DNA of 44,615 nucleotides. Source: CAZYBG01 sp964645155 (lineage in GTDB: Bacteria > Pseudomonadota > Alphaproteobacteria > Rhodobacterales > Rhodobacteraceae). Shown here one piece after another: positions 22,443 through 30,897 of this stretch (positions within the stretch are counted from its first letter, which is position 1; every line of letters starts with the position of its first letter). The translations under genes were made by a program, and so were the position numbers. The notes beneath the pieces were generated by a model, which saw nothing but the letters and a program-made list of their open reading frames with translations, ran no database searches and was not told the DNA's origin. Where the stretch lies: NCBI GenBank assembly GCA_964645155.1, contig CAZYBG010000021.1, positions 1-44,615 of the forward strand, in the 5' to 3' direction.

Positions 22443-25400
22443 CAGCGTCCATCCCGGTTCAGGATCGTTATGTCCAGTTCAAACCCGTCCGACCCTCGCG
22501 CTGACAAGGCCACCGAGGTCGGCATGCCCGGCCCGTCATAGATCGGTACAACCCGGTAATTCATCACTTCGCCCGCAGCAACCGCATCATACACAGCACG
22601 TTCGAAGTCCCGCATCACAGGTGAGTTGGCGTCGCTCTGAAACAGCGTCACGAGGTTGCGTTCGTCTGTCCCCGACCCCCCAAGCATTCTGGCCAGGAGG
22701 TGCCCTCGGGAGTGATTCTCGGCACCTCCGACGAAACCCGGAGGTCGGATATTGCTGTCTGCATGGCTGCCAGTGTCGAGCATCTCGGCGGTGATGGTTG
22801 CCTCGATGCCTTGCGCCTGACCGAGATCGTTCAGAGGGCGAAACGTGGTTCGCGCGGGAGCATCGGCATCAGGCGCCTTTAGGGCCGGCAGGTCGTCCGG
22901 GACGCCGAGGACGATGTCGCCGCGGTCAGGCGAGCTATAGTAGGCCAGCAGTGCATCCAGCGAACGGGGCGCTGCAACAAAGCCGCTGGGATTCGCGGCG
23001 GCCGCCGTCAGCCGCTCGGTCTCCCGGACGATCGCCTGATCCAGCTCGCGCTGGCGCGCCTCGATCTCGCCCCGCCGCGTGGCGCTCAGCCGGGGCTGGC
23101 CGAGTTCCGCCGCGATCTCCCGCGCCTCGGTGCCGATCTTGTCGATCTCGAGCCGGGCCTCCCAGGCGGCGGAGCCGACCGGCGCCGTCCGGTCGCCCAT
23201 CATCGTGGCCAGCCGGTCGCGAAGGCCGCCCGCAGCCTCGATCTGCCGCGCGGTGCGGGTGTGGAGGTCGAGCGTCGCGCGGTCGACCGGGCCGGCGCCG
23301 GTCTCGATCCGCACGTTCTCGGCGCGGCCGCCCGGGGTGGTGTCGTAGGCCACGCGGATCTCGCCGGGCGCCAGGCCCGCGCCCTGCGACATCGGATAGG
23401 GCGTGCCGGTGCGCAGCTGGTTGTCGAGGCCCCGGAAGCTGAACGCCTCCTGCAACCCCGCGCCGGAAGAGCGCGCCGAGGCCGCCATGACCCCGCCCCA
23501 GAAGGCGACGTTCAGCATGCCCATCGCACGCTCGCCGGTCGACAGCCGGTCCCAGTTCGTGGCGAGCTGTGCCGACTGGTCGAGCATCGCGGCGCCGTCG
23601 ACGAGGTCGGCGGCGACGGTCACGCCCGCCACCCCGCGGGCAAGATGCGCCGGCACCTGCGTCCCGCGCGCGGCCATGCCGGCGAGGCGGAGCCCGCCGC
23701 CGATCGCGCCGAGCGAGAGCGTGCCGGCCGCGACCTCGAGCCAGCGGCCGCGCGTCTCGGGCCTGGAGAAGTCGAGGACATCGACGCCGCGGCGGCTGTC
23801 CTCGTGCAGCTCGTGCCCGGCGCGGCCCGCCATGTAGGCGCCTGCCGCCCCGCCGGCGATGATCGCCGCGGTGCCGCCGGTGCCGGCGATGACGGCCACG
23901 CCGGCGACGATGCCGACGCCCATCGCGACGCCGTCGCCGATCCGGCCCGCCCATTCCCAGAACGAGTCGGTCACCAGCCGGGTGTTTTCCGGCGCCGCGA
24001 GCGGTGCGCCGGGGCGCAGGTCCTCCGGTATCGCCATGCGCCCCGGAGGCAGTTCGTTGGCGCTCTGCCAGTGGCCGAGATCGTCGTAGCGCTTGCCCTG
24101 GTTGTCGACGAACCCGACCGACCCATCGGCCCGCTCGACCCGGAACACGACCGTCGCCAGCGGACCGACATCGTTGTTGGTGACGGTGACCGGCACCACC
24201 GAGACCCGGGCGCCGGCGCCACCCTCGCGTTCGATCACGGCCGCGACGCGCGCGGCGTGGCTGTCATCGCCGTAATACTGGTGCGTCGCCCCCGCGGCGA
24301 GGCGGGCCTCGCGCGCCGCGGCGCCTTCGTTCTCGCCGGGCAGGCGATCGGGCGCGAGGCCCAGCGCCTGGCCGACGGTGTTGCGCAGGACCTGCCCCGA
24401 CATCGGCACGCCGTCGGTCCCGAGCATCGCGTAGCGGTCGGCGTTCTGGCGGGCGAAGGCCGTGGTGACGACGTCACTCTCCCAGCCATTCGACAGCGCC
24501 TGCGCGGTCCAACCCGGGTCGGTCGCCGCCTGTTCGAAGGCCCAGGCGCGCATCTCGGGCGCGACGTTCTCGCCCAGGAGCAGGCGCCGCCCGCCGTCCG
24601 AGCCCAGGACATCGGCCAGCCGCTGCGACAGAAGGTCCCGCGCCGCGGCATCGGCGGCGGTCGTGCCCGGGTGGCGAAGCGCGGCGAGGCTCTCGCCCAT
24701 CAGCCGGCCCGTCTCGCGGCCGATCGTGGCCTCGCTGCCGTGCACGAACATCGAGGTGACGAGCCGGTCGGCCGCCTCGGCCGGAACCCGGCCCTGCACG
24801 ACCGCGCCGAGCAGCGCCTGCTGGAGCTCCGACGACCCCGTCGACGCGGCGGCGCGGCCGAGCTGCAACTCGGCGCCGGCGAAGGCCTCGACGGTCGCCG
24901 CGGGGTCGAGGCCGATCGCGGCGTCGCGCATGTGGGCGCGGAAGCCGTTCGCCCCGGGCTGCTCGAGATAGGTGCCGCCGGTCGCGAAATGCCGCTGCGC
25001 GTCGGCCTCGGGCGTGGCGAGCGCGGTGGCGAGCGCGCGGCTGGCGGCGGCATCGCCCCGGACGGCCGCAACGGCTTCGTCGACATTTTCGCGGGTCTGA
25101 CGCTCGCTCCAGGCGGCGACGGCGCGCTGCGACAGGTAGGCTTGCTCGCTGGTGGTCAGCCGGCCAAGGGACGAGCTGCCGCGCAGCGCCTCGGCCACGC
25201 GCTCGCCGCCACGGTGGTCGGTGCCGAAGCCCAGGAACCGGCTGGTCGTGGCGCCGGCATTCTCGGCCACGAAGCGGTCGATCTCGGCCTGCCGCTCGGG
25301 CGTCACGTCGGGCACGCGGGCGCGGTCGCGGATCGCCGGTGTCTCGGTCCGGGCCGAATAGGCGGCGAGCCGCGCCTGTCCGCCCGCGGGATCTGCACCT

Positions 25401-25516
25401 CTGGTCTCGGTGCGGAGGTGCTGGGCCAGCCGGTTCGCTTCGGCCACCTCGGCGCGCCGCGCGCGATCGACGGCATCCGTGCTGCGGCGGGACAGGGCGG
25501 AAGCGGGTTCGGACAT
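22442..25516 (-). CDS. Full-length polymorphic toxin with SRGH nuclease tip; candidate T3SS cargo
   Basis: A 1024-residue protein. Residues 1-40 are Arg/Ala-rich (LSRRSTDAVDRARRAEVAEA) with no Sec signal, and resemble the start of the LysM protein at 27497-30688. Residues ~200-500 are a large helical domain with GATHQYYGDDSHAARVAAVI and NDVGPLATVVFRVERADGSV, similar in style to DUF4781 (tentative). Two hydrophobic segments follow (~523-562 and ~590-640), which could insert into a target membrane. The homology arm spans ~745-830. The tip (to 1024) bears GGAENHSRGHLLARMLGGSG and NLVTLFQSDANSPVMRDFER, a DNA/RNA non-specific nuclease-like motif. ATG 25516 follows GAGGGTG. The SUKH gene overlaps the stop. 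It is divergent from the secreted-protein gene at 25719. Confidence 0.85.
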   Translation of the reverse strand: MSEPASALSRRSTDAVDRARRAEVAEANRLAQHLRTETRGADPAGGQARLAAYSARTETPAIRDRARVPDVTPERQAEIDRFVAENAGATTSRFLGFGTDHRGGERVAEALRGSSSLGRLTTSEQAYLSQRAVAAWSERQTRENVDEAVAAVRGDAAASRALATALATPEADAQRHFATGGTYLEQPGANGFRAHMRDAAIGLDPAATVEAFAGAELQLGRAAASTGSSELQQALLGAVVQGRVPAEAADRLVTSMFVHGSEATIGRETGRLMGESLAALRHPGTTAADAAARDLLSQRLADVLGSDGGRRLLLGENVAPEMRAWAFEQAATDPGWTAQALSNGWESDVVTTAFARQNADRYAMLGTDGVPMSGQVLRNTVGQALGLAPDRLPGENEGAAAREARLAAGATHQYYGDDSHAARVAAVIEREGGAGARVSVVPVTVTNNDVGPLATVVFRVERADGSVGFVDNQGKRYDDLGHWQSANELPPGRMAIPEDLRPGAPLAAPENTRLVTDSFWEWAGRIGDGVAMGVGIVAGVAVIAGTGGTAAIIAGGAAGAYMAGRAGHELHEDSRRGVDVLDFSRPETRGRWLEVAAGTLSLGAIGGGLRLAGMAARGTQVPAHLARGVAGVTVAADLVDGAAMLDQSAQLATNWDRLSTGERAMGMLNVAFWGGVMAASARSSGAGLQEAFSFRGLDNQLRTGTPYPMSQGAGLAPGEIRVAYDTTPGGRAENVRIETGAGPVDRATLDLHTRTARQIEAAGGLRDRLATMMGDRTAPVGSAAWEARLEIDKIGTEAREIAAELGQPRLSATRRGEIEARQRELDQAIVRETERLTAAAANPSGFVAAPRSLDALLAYYSSPDRGDIVLGVPDDLPALKAPDADAPARTTFRPLNDLGQAQGIEATITAEMLDTGSHADSNIRPPGFVGGAENHSRGHLLARMLGGSGTDERNLVTLFQSDANSPVMRDFERAVYDAVAAGEVMNYRVVPIYDGPGMPTSVALSARGSDGFELDITILNRDGR
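23033..23290 (-). repeat. Homology arm, copy in the full-length toxin
   Basis: Partner of the arm at 21596-21853, spacing 1437 bp, same orientation. It sits exactly at the junction between the toxin body and the variable nuclease tip, residues ~742-828 of the full protein. Confidence 0.9.
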
Positions 25517-25718
25517 GGGTACACCCTCGGTAAGGAGATCTACCGCCGCCAGCCCCAGCAAGTTGCCCCGCCAAGATGACAACGCGATGACCACGGTCCG
25601 CCCGGTGGCGAAATCCGCCGATCCGCTCCGGGCACCCGGAGACGGCGCCGCGACGCGGCTGTTACAATCGGGCGCCACAGTGATCGGCGGGGAACGGTGA
25701 CTCTCGAAAGGATGTCCG

Positions 25719-26705
25719 ATGCGTTCCAGCCCTTTCCTGTTCGCCCTGGCCCTCGCGGCCGCCTTGCCCGGCCACGCGGAGACCAAAGGCGACCCGGCCC
25801 AGGTGGTGATCGCGGCCATCGAGGCCGTCACCGGCATCGCCGCCGATGACCGGATGCGCGCGGCGATCTCCGAGGACGTCGCCCGCGCCTGGGCCGAGAA
25901 GCGCGACGACGCCGAGTTCTTCCTGCCGCTCCTGCAATCGACCGCCGCGCTTGCCGAGTCCGCCGAAAGCCCGGTCACGCGCGTCTTCATGGACGACCTG
26001 AACCGGCAGGTGATGGAGAACATGGTCGTCGATGCCGGGACCTCGCCGGCCGTGGCGGCGCTCGACGAGGCGAACGCGATGGTCGGCGAGATCCGCATGG
26101 GTCTCGGCGTCACCGCGCGCGATCTCGTCAGCACCGGCATGCTCGAGGCGCTCGGCGCGCAGCTGCCCGCCGACCCCGAGGACACCGCCTTCGACCCGGC
26201 CGCGATGGAGGCGTCGGCCAACGCGCTGGTCGACACGTTCAACGCCGCGAACGAGGGCGACCGCCACTTCCTCGCCCGGATCGACGCCTGGACGGCGGGC
26301 GTGCTCGAAGCCTGGCCGACGCTCTCGCCCGAGGAGCGGGCGATGGTCACCGGCGTCACGCGCAAGGACGACATCCTGCCCGAGGCGGTCATCGCCAAGG
26401 TCACCGGCACCAGCGGCGATCTGATCCTGTGGCTCGCCGCGATCGACCTCGCCCTGACCGACGAGGAGCGCGCGGCGCATCCCGAACTGGTCGACTACAT
26501 GGCGGCCGGCGAGATGGCCGGCGGCGTCGACGGACTGATCGAGGAACGGGTGCAGGCGCTGGCCGCAGCGGGCGGCATGGGCGCGGTGATGGCGCAGTTC
26601 AATTCGGTGCAGATGATGCAGAACCTGAACTACTTCAACTTCAACCACGGCATCTTTTCCGGCATGGACGCGACCGGCGCCATGCTGGGGATGGGCTGGG
26701 AATAG
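25719..26705 (+). CDS. Secreted protein of unknown function
   Basis: A 328-residue protein with a clear Sec signal peptide (MRSSPFLFALALAAALPGHA, cleavage after HAE or near it). The mature part is acidic, mainly helical and without cysteines. It ends with an Asn/Phe/Met-rich tail (MMQNLNYFNFNHGIFSGMDA) that looks like an exposed or oligomerising segment. I recognise no family. GAAAGGATG lies upstream of the ATG. It sits between the toxin and the LysM protein, transcribed the opposite way, and 17 bp before a small acidic protein. A T3SS accessory or periplasmic role is possible from context alone. Confidence 0.65.
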   Translation: MRSSPFLFALALAAALPGHAETKGDPAQVVIAAIEAVTGIAADDRMRAAISEDVARAWAEKRDDAEFFLPLLQSTAALAESAESPVTRVFMDDLNRQVMENMVVDAGTSPAVAALDEANAMVGEIRMGLGVTARDLVSTGMLEALGAQLPADPEDTAFDPAAMEASANALVDTFNAANEGDRHFLARIDAWTAGVLEAWPTLSPEERAMVTGVTRKDDILPEAVIAKVTGTSGDLILWLAAIDLALTDEERAAHPELVDYMAAGEMAGGVDGLIEERVQALAAAGGMGAVMAQFNSVQMMQNLNYFNFNHGIFSGMDATGAMLGMGWE

Positions 26706-26722
26706 GGAGCGCGCGACCGACC

Positions 26723-27106
26723 ATGGAAGCAGACGGACCGGCTGGAGCGGCCCGGTACAGCTTCGCCTTCGATCCTTCGGAGTTCTTCGACGACACCGGC
26801 GCGCTCGACCCGGCGCGCATCTTCGACTGGCTGCTCGTCGTCGAGCGGGTGCGCGGCGCCGCCGACGAGACGACGCTGGAGCCAGAGGCTGCGACCTGGC
26901 TCCTCGCGCAGATGCTGGCCGAGACGCTGCGGGACACCGTCGCCCGTGTCGGCGCGGTGGCCGCCGGCACCGACACGCTGGCGCGTCAGGCCGAGGCGGT
27001 GGCGATGACCGACCTGCTCATGCTGCGCAACCTGATCGTCCAGAACGCCTGGGACACAGTCTTTTCCGACCGCGACAAGACCGACGAGATGCTCGGCCTG
27101 CGCTGA
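26723..27106 (+). CDS. Small acidic protein, possible chaperone or accessory factor
   Basis: A 127-residue acidic, helical protein without signal peptide or membrane helix. It contains FDPSEFFDDTGALDPARIFD and ends NAWDTVFSDRDKTDEMLGLR. Size and acidity fit a class I T3SS chaperone, but no family match can be claimed. It follows the secreted protein gene by 17 bp, probably in one transcript, and lies between two large candidate T3SS substrates. Confidence 0.5.
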   Translation: MEADGPAGAARYSFAFDPSEFFDDTGALDPARIFDWLLVVERVRGAADETTLEPEAATWLLAQMLAETLRDTVARVGAVAAGTDTLARQAEAVAMTDLLMLRNLIVQNAWDTVFSDRDKTDEMLGLR

Positions 27107-27129
27107 GGTCTCACAGCGCCCGGGGAGGC

Positions 27130-27480
27130 TCAGTCGCGGCTGACATAGGCGCGGACGGCGCGGCCCTCGGGGTCGAGCTCGACCACCAGTTCGGCGAACT
27201 GAACCGTGCGGAAACCGGCATCCCAGGACAGTGCCGCCCCCGCCTCGCCGCTCGGCTCTCCGAACAGGGCGACGAGATCGGCCCGGGTCATGCCCGGCTC
27301 GACCTGTGCGGCGGCGTCATCGACCATGTCGAAGCGCGGGTTTTCAGTCATCTCTGCGTCGGTCGACGCGCGCCAGAGCGCGGCATCGAACGTCTCGGCC
27401 GCATCGCTGCCCTGCATCATCGCCATCCCTCCGATCGTCGCGGCGAGAACGCCCGCCGCGAATGCCATGCCAAGTCGCAC
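27130..27480 (-). CDS. Small exported protein with SmpA/BamE-like segment
   Basis: A 116-residue protein with an N-terminal export signal (MRLGMAFAAGVLAATIGGMA; no lipobox Cys). The mature part carries VEPGMTRADLVALFGEPSGE, then a WDAGF turn and LVVELDPEGRAVRAYVS, the outline of SmpA/OmlA (BamE-like) domains. It lies 16 bp downstream of the LysM protein on the same strand. If that protein is a periplasm-acting toxin, a periplasmic partner encoded next to it would be the natural immunity protein; this is conjecture. Confidence 0.55.
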   Translation of the reverse strand: MRLGMAFAAGVLAATIGGMAMMQGSDAAETFDAALWRASTDAEMTENPRFDMVDDAAAQVEPGMTRADLVALFGEPSGEAGAALSWDAGFRTVQFAELVVELDPEGRAVRAYVSRD

Positions 27481-27496
27481 TGCGCTTTCTCCTTCG

Positions 27497-30400
27497 TTAT
27501 CCGGGCGACTGCGTGTCGCCCGGCACCGGCACCGGTATCACGCCCGGCGCCTGTACCCGCGGCGGCGCGCCGTGGCCGCCGACCGGAACCTGGTCGCTCC
27601 AGGCAAGGTTTCCGCCGCCGTCGATCACAACCGTCCTGCCCTCGCTGACGGCCTCGCGCGCCAACCGCTCCAGCTCCGCCGGGGTGGCGTTCGGGTTGTC
27701 GAGCGCAAGCTGGACACCGAGTTCGTTGTTGTAGCCGTCCATCGCCTCGCGGCGGGCCTCGTTCGTCGGGTCGGCCTCGTGCGCGGCGAGATAGCCCCGC
27801 GCCCAGTCGGCGCCGTATTCCCGCGTCAGCCGCGCCGCCCAGTAGGTGTGGCGGAAGGCATCGAGATGGCCGTCGTTGGCGAAGCTCTGCAGGTTGCCCT
27901 GCCAGGTGTCCGGCATCTGGTAGTTGGCCCGCGCGCGGGCCATCGCATCGTCGCTGATCCGCGCGAACTCGATCTGCTGCCCGGCGTTGAGCCGGTCGAG
28001 CCAGGCAACCTCCGACGGCAGCAGCGGCACCGAGGTCTGCCGGCCGGCAATGGCCTCGGCGGCATCCTCGACGAAGCCCGGGAACCGCAGGCCGCCGGTC
28101 ACCGGGCGCCAGTCGATCCGCTCGCCCGGATCGCCCTCGTACTGGTAGTCCCGCTCGATCTGCGCGAGGTCGGGGCGGTTCTGCTGCGCTGCGACCGGGG
28201 GCGCCGCGGGATCGGCGCCGGGATCGGGCCGCACTTCGGCGACCGGTGTCGGCAAGGTCGGATCGCCGCCGCCGGTGCCGCCCGGCGACATCGTGGACGA
28301 GCCGCCGCCCTGTGGCGAGATCGTCGGGCCGTTCGGGCCGGGTACCGGCACCAGCGGCGGATGCCAGCCCGGCTGGCCGGGCGACGCGGTGGAGGGCTCG
28401 GTGCCGCCCGACATGGTCCACCCCGTCTCCGACCCGTCCTCCGGCGACAGCGTGCCCTCGCTCTCGGTGGTGAGCGACGAGGTCGTGTCCTCGGTCGGCG
28501 GCGGCGGCGGCTCGGCCGCCGGCGGTGCCGGGCCGCGGGCGGTGCCGGGGATGTAGACCGTATCGCCCGCGAAGATCAGCTCGGGGGCGATGATGTGGTC
28601 GCGGTTCAGCGCGAGCATCTCGTCGAAGTCGATGCCGAGCTTGCGCGAGAGGTCCCACAGGTTGTCGTCCTGCACGACCTGGTGGGTGTCGTAGCGCTGG
28701 TTGGCGAGCGTCGGGTTGGTCCGCCCCGTCGCGTCCATCGCGCCGAGCGCCCCGTCATGCGGGCGGGTGTAGTCCGCCTGCACGAAGCCCGCCACCTGCG
28801 CGTCGGACACGTCCGTTCCGCTGACCGGGATCCACTGGCGCCCTTCGGCATCGGCCACCGCCTCGCCGGTCTGGGTCAGGAAGGTGCCGTTCTGGAACAC
28901 GCTCGTCCGCTCGCCCGCCGGCGCGTCGCGCAGGGTGAGGCCGTCGCGCGGCACGACGACCAGCGTCGGCTGCGGCGCCTCCGGCTGGCCGGGCCCCGGC
29001 GCCTGGGCCTGGTCCGGCCTCGGCTCGATGGTGAAGCGCCGGACGCCGGTGACGTCGTCGATGCCGGATTCGAGGATCGCGGTCACCTCGGCGCTGAAGC
29101 CCACCTTGAACTTCGGACCCGCCTGGACGTTCACGCCGGTGCGCTCCACGCGCTCGATCTCGCCGGTGATGCGGGCACCGGCCGCCTCGGCCGCGGCCTC
29201 GGCATCGCCACGGACGAAATGGCCCAGCGCCTCCGGCGCGCCGCCGGGATCGTTGATCTCGAGCCTGAGCGCGCCCCGATAGCCGTCGCCGCGCGACAGG
29301 TCCGTCGGGCCCTGGGTGCGGAAGTCGGTGTTGATCTCGGCGGTGATCCGGTCGGGCTGGAAGTCGCCCTCGCGCAGCAGGTCGATCTCCGGCAGGTGCC
29401 GCCCGCCGACCGGCGACTGCGTGATGTCGACGCCCGGCGGCAGCTCGAAGCGCGCGCTGATCGCGACCTCGGCACGGCCGATCTCGATCCGGTTCTCGAC
29501 GCCGATGCCGCCGATCGCGGGCTCGGTCGGCAGCACGTCGAACAGCAGCTTCTCCTTGGCCGACAGTCGGACGTCCTGCCGCGACGTGTAGGTCACGCTG
29601 CCTGGCGTGTCATCGGTCGGCAGCTCCACCCGCCGCGTCACGCGGATCCGGCCGTCGAGCCGGCCCTCCACGCCGGGCTGGACGAACTGACCCGGGAAGA
29701 GCTCCGGCATCTTCAGCTCGAGCGCGAGGCGGTCGCGGGTGTTGAGCGTCTGTTCGTAGGCGGTGATGTGGTCCTCGAGGAACTGGCGGTCCTCGGCGCT
29801 GACGCCCGCCGCCCGCTCCGTCACCTCGCCGGGGGCGCCGCTCTCGGTCAGCGGATTGGCCAGCGGGTTCGATCCGCCCGTCACCGGGTTGCCGCCGGCC
29901 TGCGAGGCGGTCGCCCCCGGGTTCGCGGGTCCGGGCGCGCTCATCGCGAGGCCGGCTGCATCGCTCCCCAGGTCGGCGAGCGCAATGCGCTGCATGATCC
30001 CGGCCGCGCGCGCCGCCTCCTCGCGGGTGGCGAAGGTCATCTCGACCGCGTCGTAGGTCTGGACGCCACGCTCGCCCTTGACCGCGTTCTCGGTTCCGGG
30101 AATGCCGACGGAACCGATGATCGCGGCGAGCGAATGCCGTTCGGTCCGCACGGTGAAGGTCGCATCCGCACCATCGCCGTTCTGGGTGATCGCGATGTCG
30201 TTGCCGTACTGGCCCTTCAGGCCGGCCTTCACGGCATCGCCCGCCGGCGTCGGGATCGGTATCTCGCCCTTCGCCTCGGCGGTGATCCTGAGATAGGCCC
30301 GGTCGCCATCGCTGTTGAGCTGCTGCACCGCCCGATTCGGGTCAAAGCCGTCCTGCGTGCCGCGCGATGCGTCGTCGAGGCCCAAGGGAAGCGCGTTGCG

Positions 30401-30688
30401 GACTCCGCCGACCGCGTTCGCCGCGGTCTGCAGCGCGGGCGACACCGTTGCGACGGCGCGGCGGCGCATCCGGTCGAAGAGGCTCTCGCCACCACTGTCG
30501 GCCGGGCTTTCGGACCGACCCGCGGTCCGCTGCTGTGCCGCGCCCGTCGCATCGGCCTGCGCTCCGGCACGGTCACGCTGCGACCGCAGCTCGTTCTGGC
30601 GCGCCTCGTTGGCGATGCGCGCCTGTTCGGCACGACGTGCGGTCTCGTCGGCGCTCGAACGGCGCCGGAGGGTCTCGGGATAGGACAT
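27497..30688 (-). CDS. Large SH3b-LysM protein with DUF6973-like tip; candidate T3SS cargo
   Basis: A 1063-residue protein. The Arg-rich N-terminus (LRRRSSADETARRAEQARIA) resembles that of the 1024-residue toxin; there is no Sec signal. An SH3b-like domain lies at ~574-645 (GLTLRDAPAGERTSVFQNGT to GFVQADY), and a LysM domain at ~664-710 (HQVVQDDNLWDLSRKLGIDF to AGDTVYIP), which binds peptidoglycan. A Pro/Gly-rich linker (~715-830) leads to a tip with HLDAFRHTYWAARLTREYGA, an AHE and EAMDGYNNELGVQL. These conserved His/Asn/Glu residues are the pattern of DUF6973-type toxin domains. ATG 30688 has GGAGG seven bases upstream; ATG 30694 is too close to it. A small exported protein follows. Confidence 0.75.
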   Translation of the reverse strand: MSYPETLRRRSSADETARRAEQARIANEARQNELRSQRDRAGAQADATGAAQQRTAGRSESPADSGGESLFDRMRRRAVATVSPALQTAANAVGGVRNALPLGLDDASRGTQDGFDPNRAVQQLNSDGDRAYLRITAEAKGEIPIPTPAGDAVKAGLKGQYGNDIAITQNGDGADATFTVRTERHSLAAIIGSVGIPGTENAVKGERGVQTYDAVEMTFATREEAARAAGIMQRIALADLGSDAAGLAMSAPGPANPGATASQAGGNPVTGGSNPLANPLTESGAPGEVTERAAGVSAEDRQFLEDHITAYEQTLNTRDRLALELKMPELFPGQFVQPGVEGRLDGRIRVTRRVELPTDDTPGSVTYTSRQDVRLSAKEKLLFDVLPTEPAIGGIGVENRIEIGRAEVAISARFELPPGVDITQSPVGGRHLPEIDLLREGDFQPDRITAEINTDFRTQGPTDLSRGDGYRGALRLEINDPGGAPEALGHFVRGDAEAAAEAAGARITGEIERVERTGVNVQAGPKFKVGFSAEVTAILESGIDDVTGVRRFTIEPRPDQAQAPGPGQPEAPQPTLVVVPRDGLTLRDAPAGERTSVFQNGTFLTQTGEAVADAEGRQWIPVSGTDVSDAQVAGFVQADYTRPHDGALGAMDATGRTNPTLANQRYDTHQVVQDDNLWDLSRKLGIDFDEMLALNRDHIIAPELIFAGDTVYIPGTARGPAPPAAEPPPPPTEDTTSSLTTESEGTLSPEDGSETGWTMSGGTEPSTASPGQPGWHPPLVPVPGPNGPTISPQGGGSSTMSPGGTGGGDPTLPTPVAEVRPDPGADPAAPPVAAQQNRPDLAQIERDYQYEGDPGERIDWRPVTGGLRFPGFVEDAAEAIAGRQTSVPLLPSEVAWLDRLNAGQQIEFARISDDAMARARANYQMPDTWQGNLQSFANDGHLDAFRHTYWAARLTREYGADWARGYLAAHEADPTNEARREAMDGYNNELGVQLALDNPNATPAELERLAREAVSEGRTVVIDGGGNLAWSDQVPVGGHGAPPRVQAPGVIPVPVPGDTQSPG

Positions 30689-30897
30689 CTGCATGCCTCC
30701 GGTGAGAGAAGCATCGCCAGCCCTTGAACCCTATCCCGGCCGCGCCCGGCGGCGAATATCGCTCCCATGAATTTTTTGTAACGTCGGCAGGGTTCCGTTG
30801 CCTCGCGCCGCAGCGCAGAGCTAGTCGTAGGGCGCGAGGGACGGCACGGGCGGCAGCCGCGCGGGTGGTCTGTGGTCGGGAGCGGAGACTGAGCGCG

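Noticed and set aside
22442..26410. Toxin gene extended to start at 26410
   Set aside because: The extra 298 codons overlap the divergent secreted-protein gene and look like its shadow; ATG 25516 with GAGGGTG upstream fits better.
27206..30727. Plus-strand frame of 1173 codons over the LysM gene
   Set aside because: Low-complexity Arg/Gly/His translation; the minus strand has clear SH3b, LysM and DUF6973-like segments and a good ribosome-binding site.
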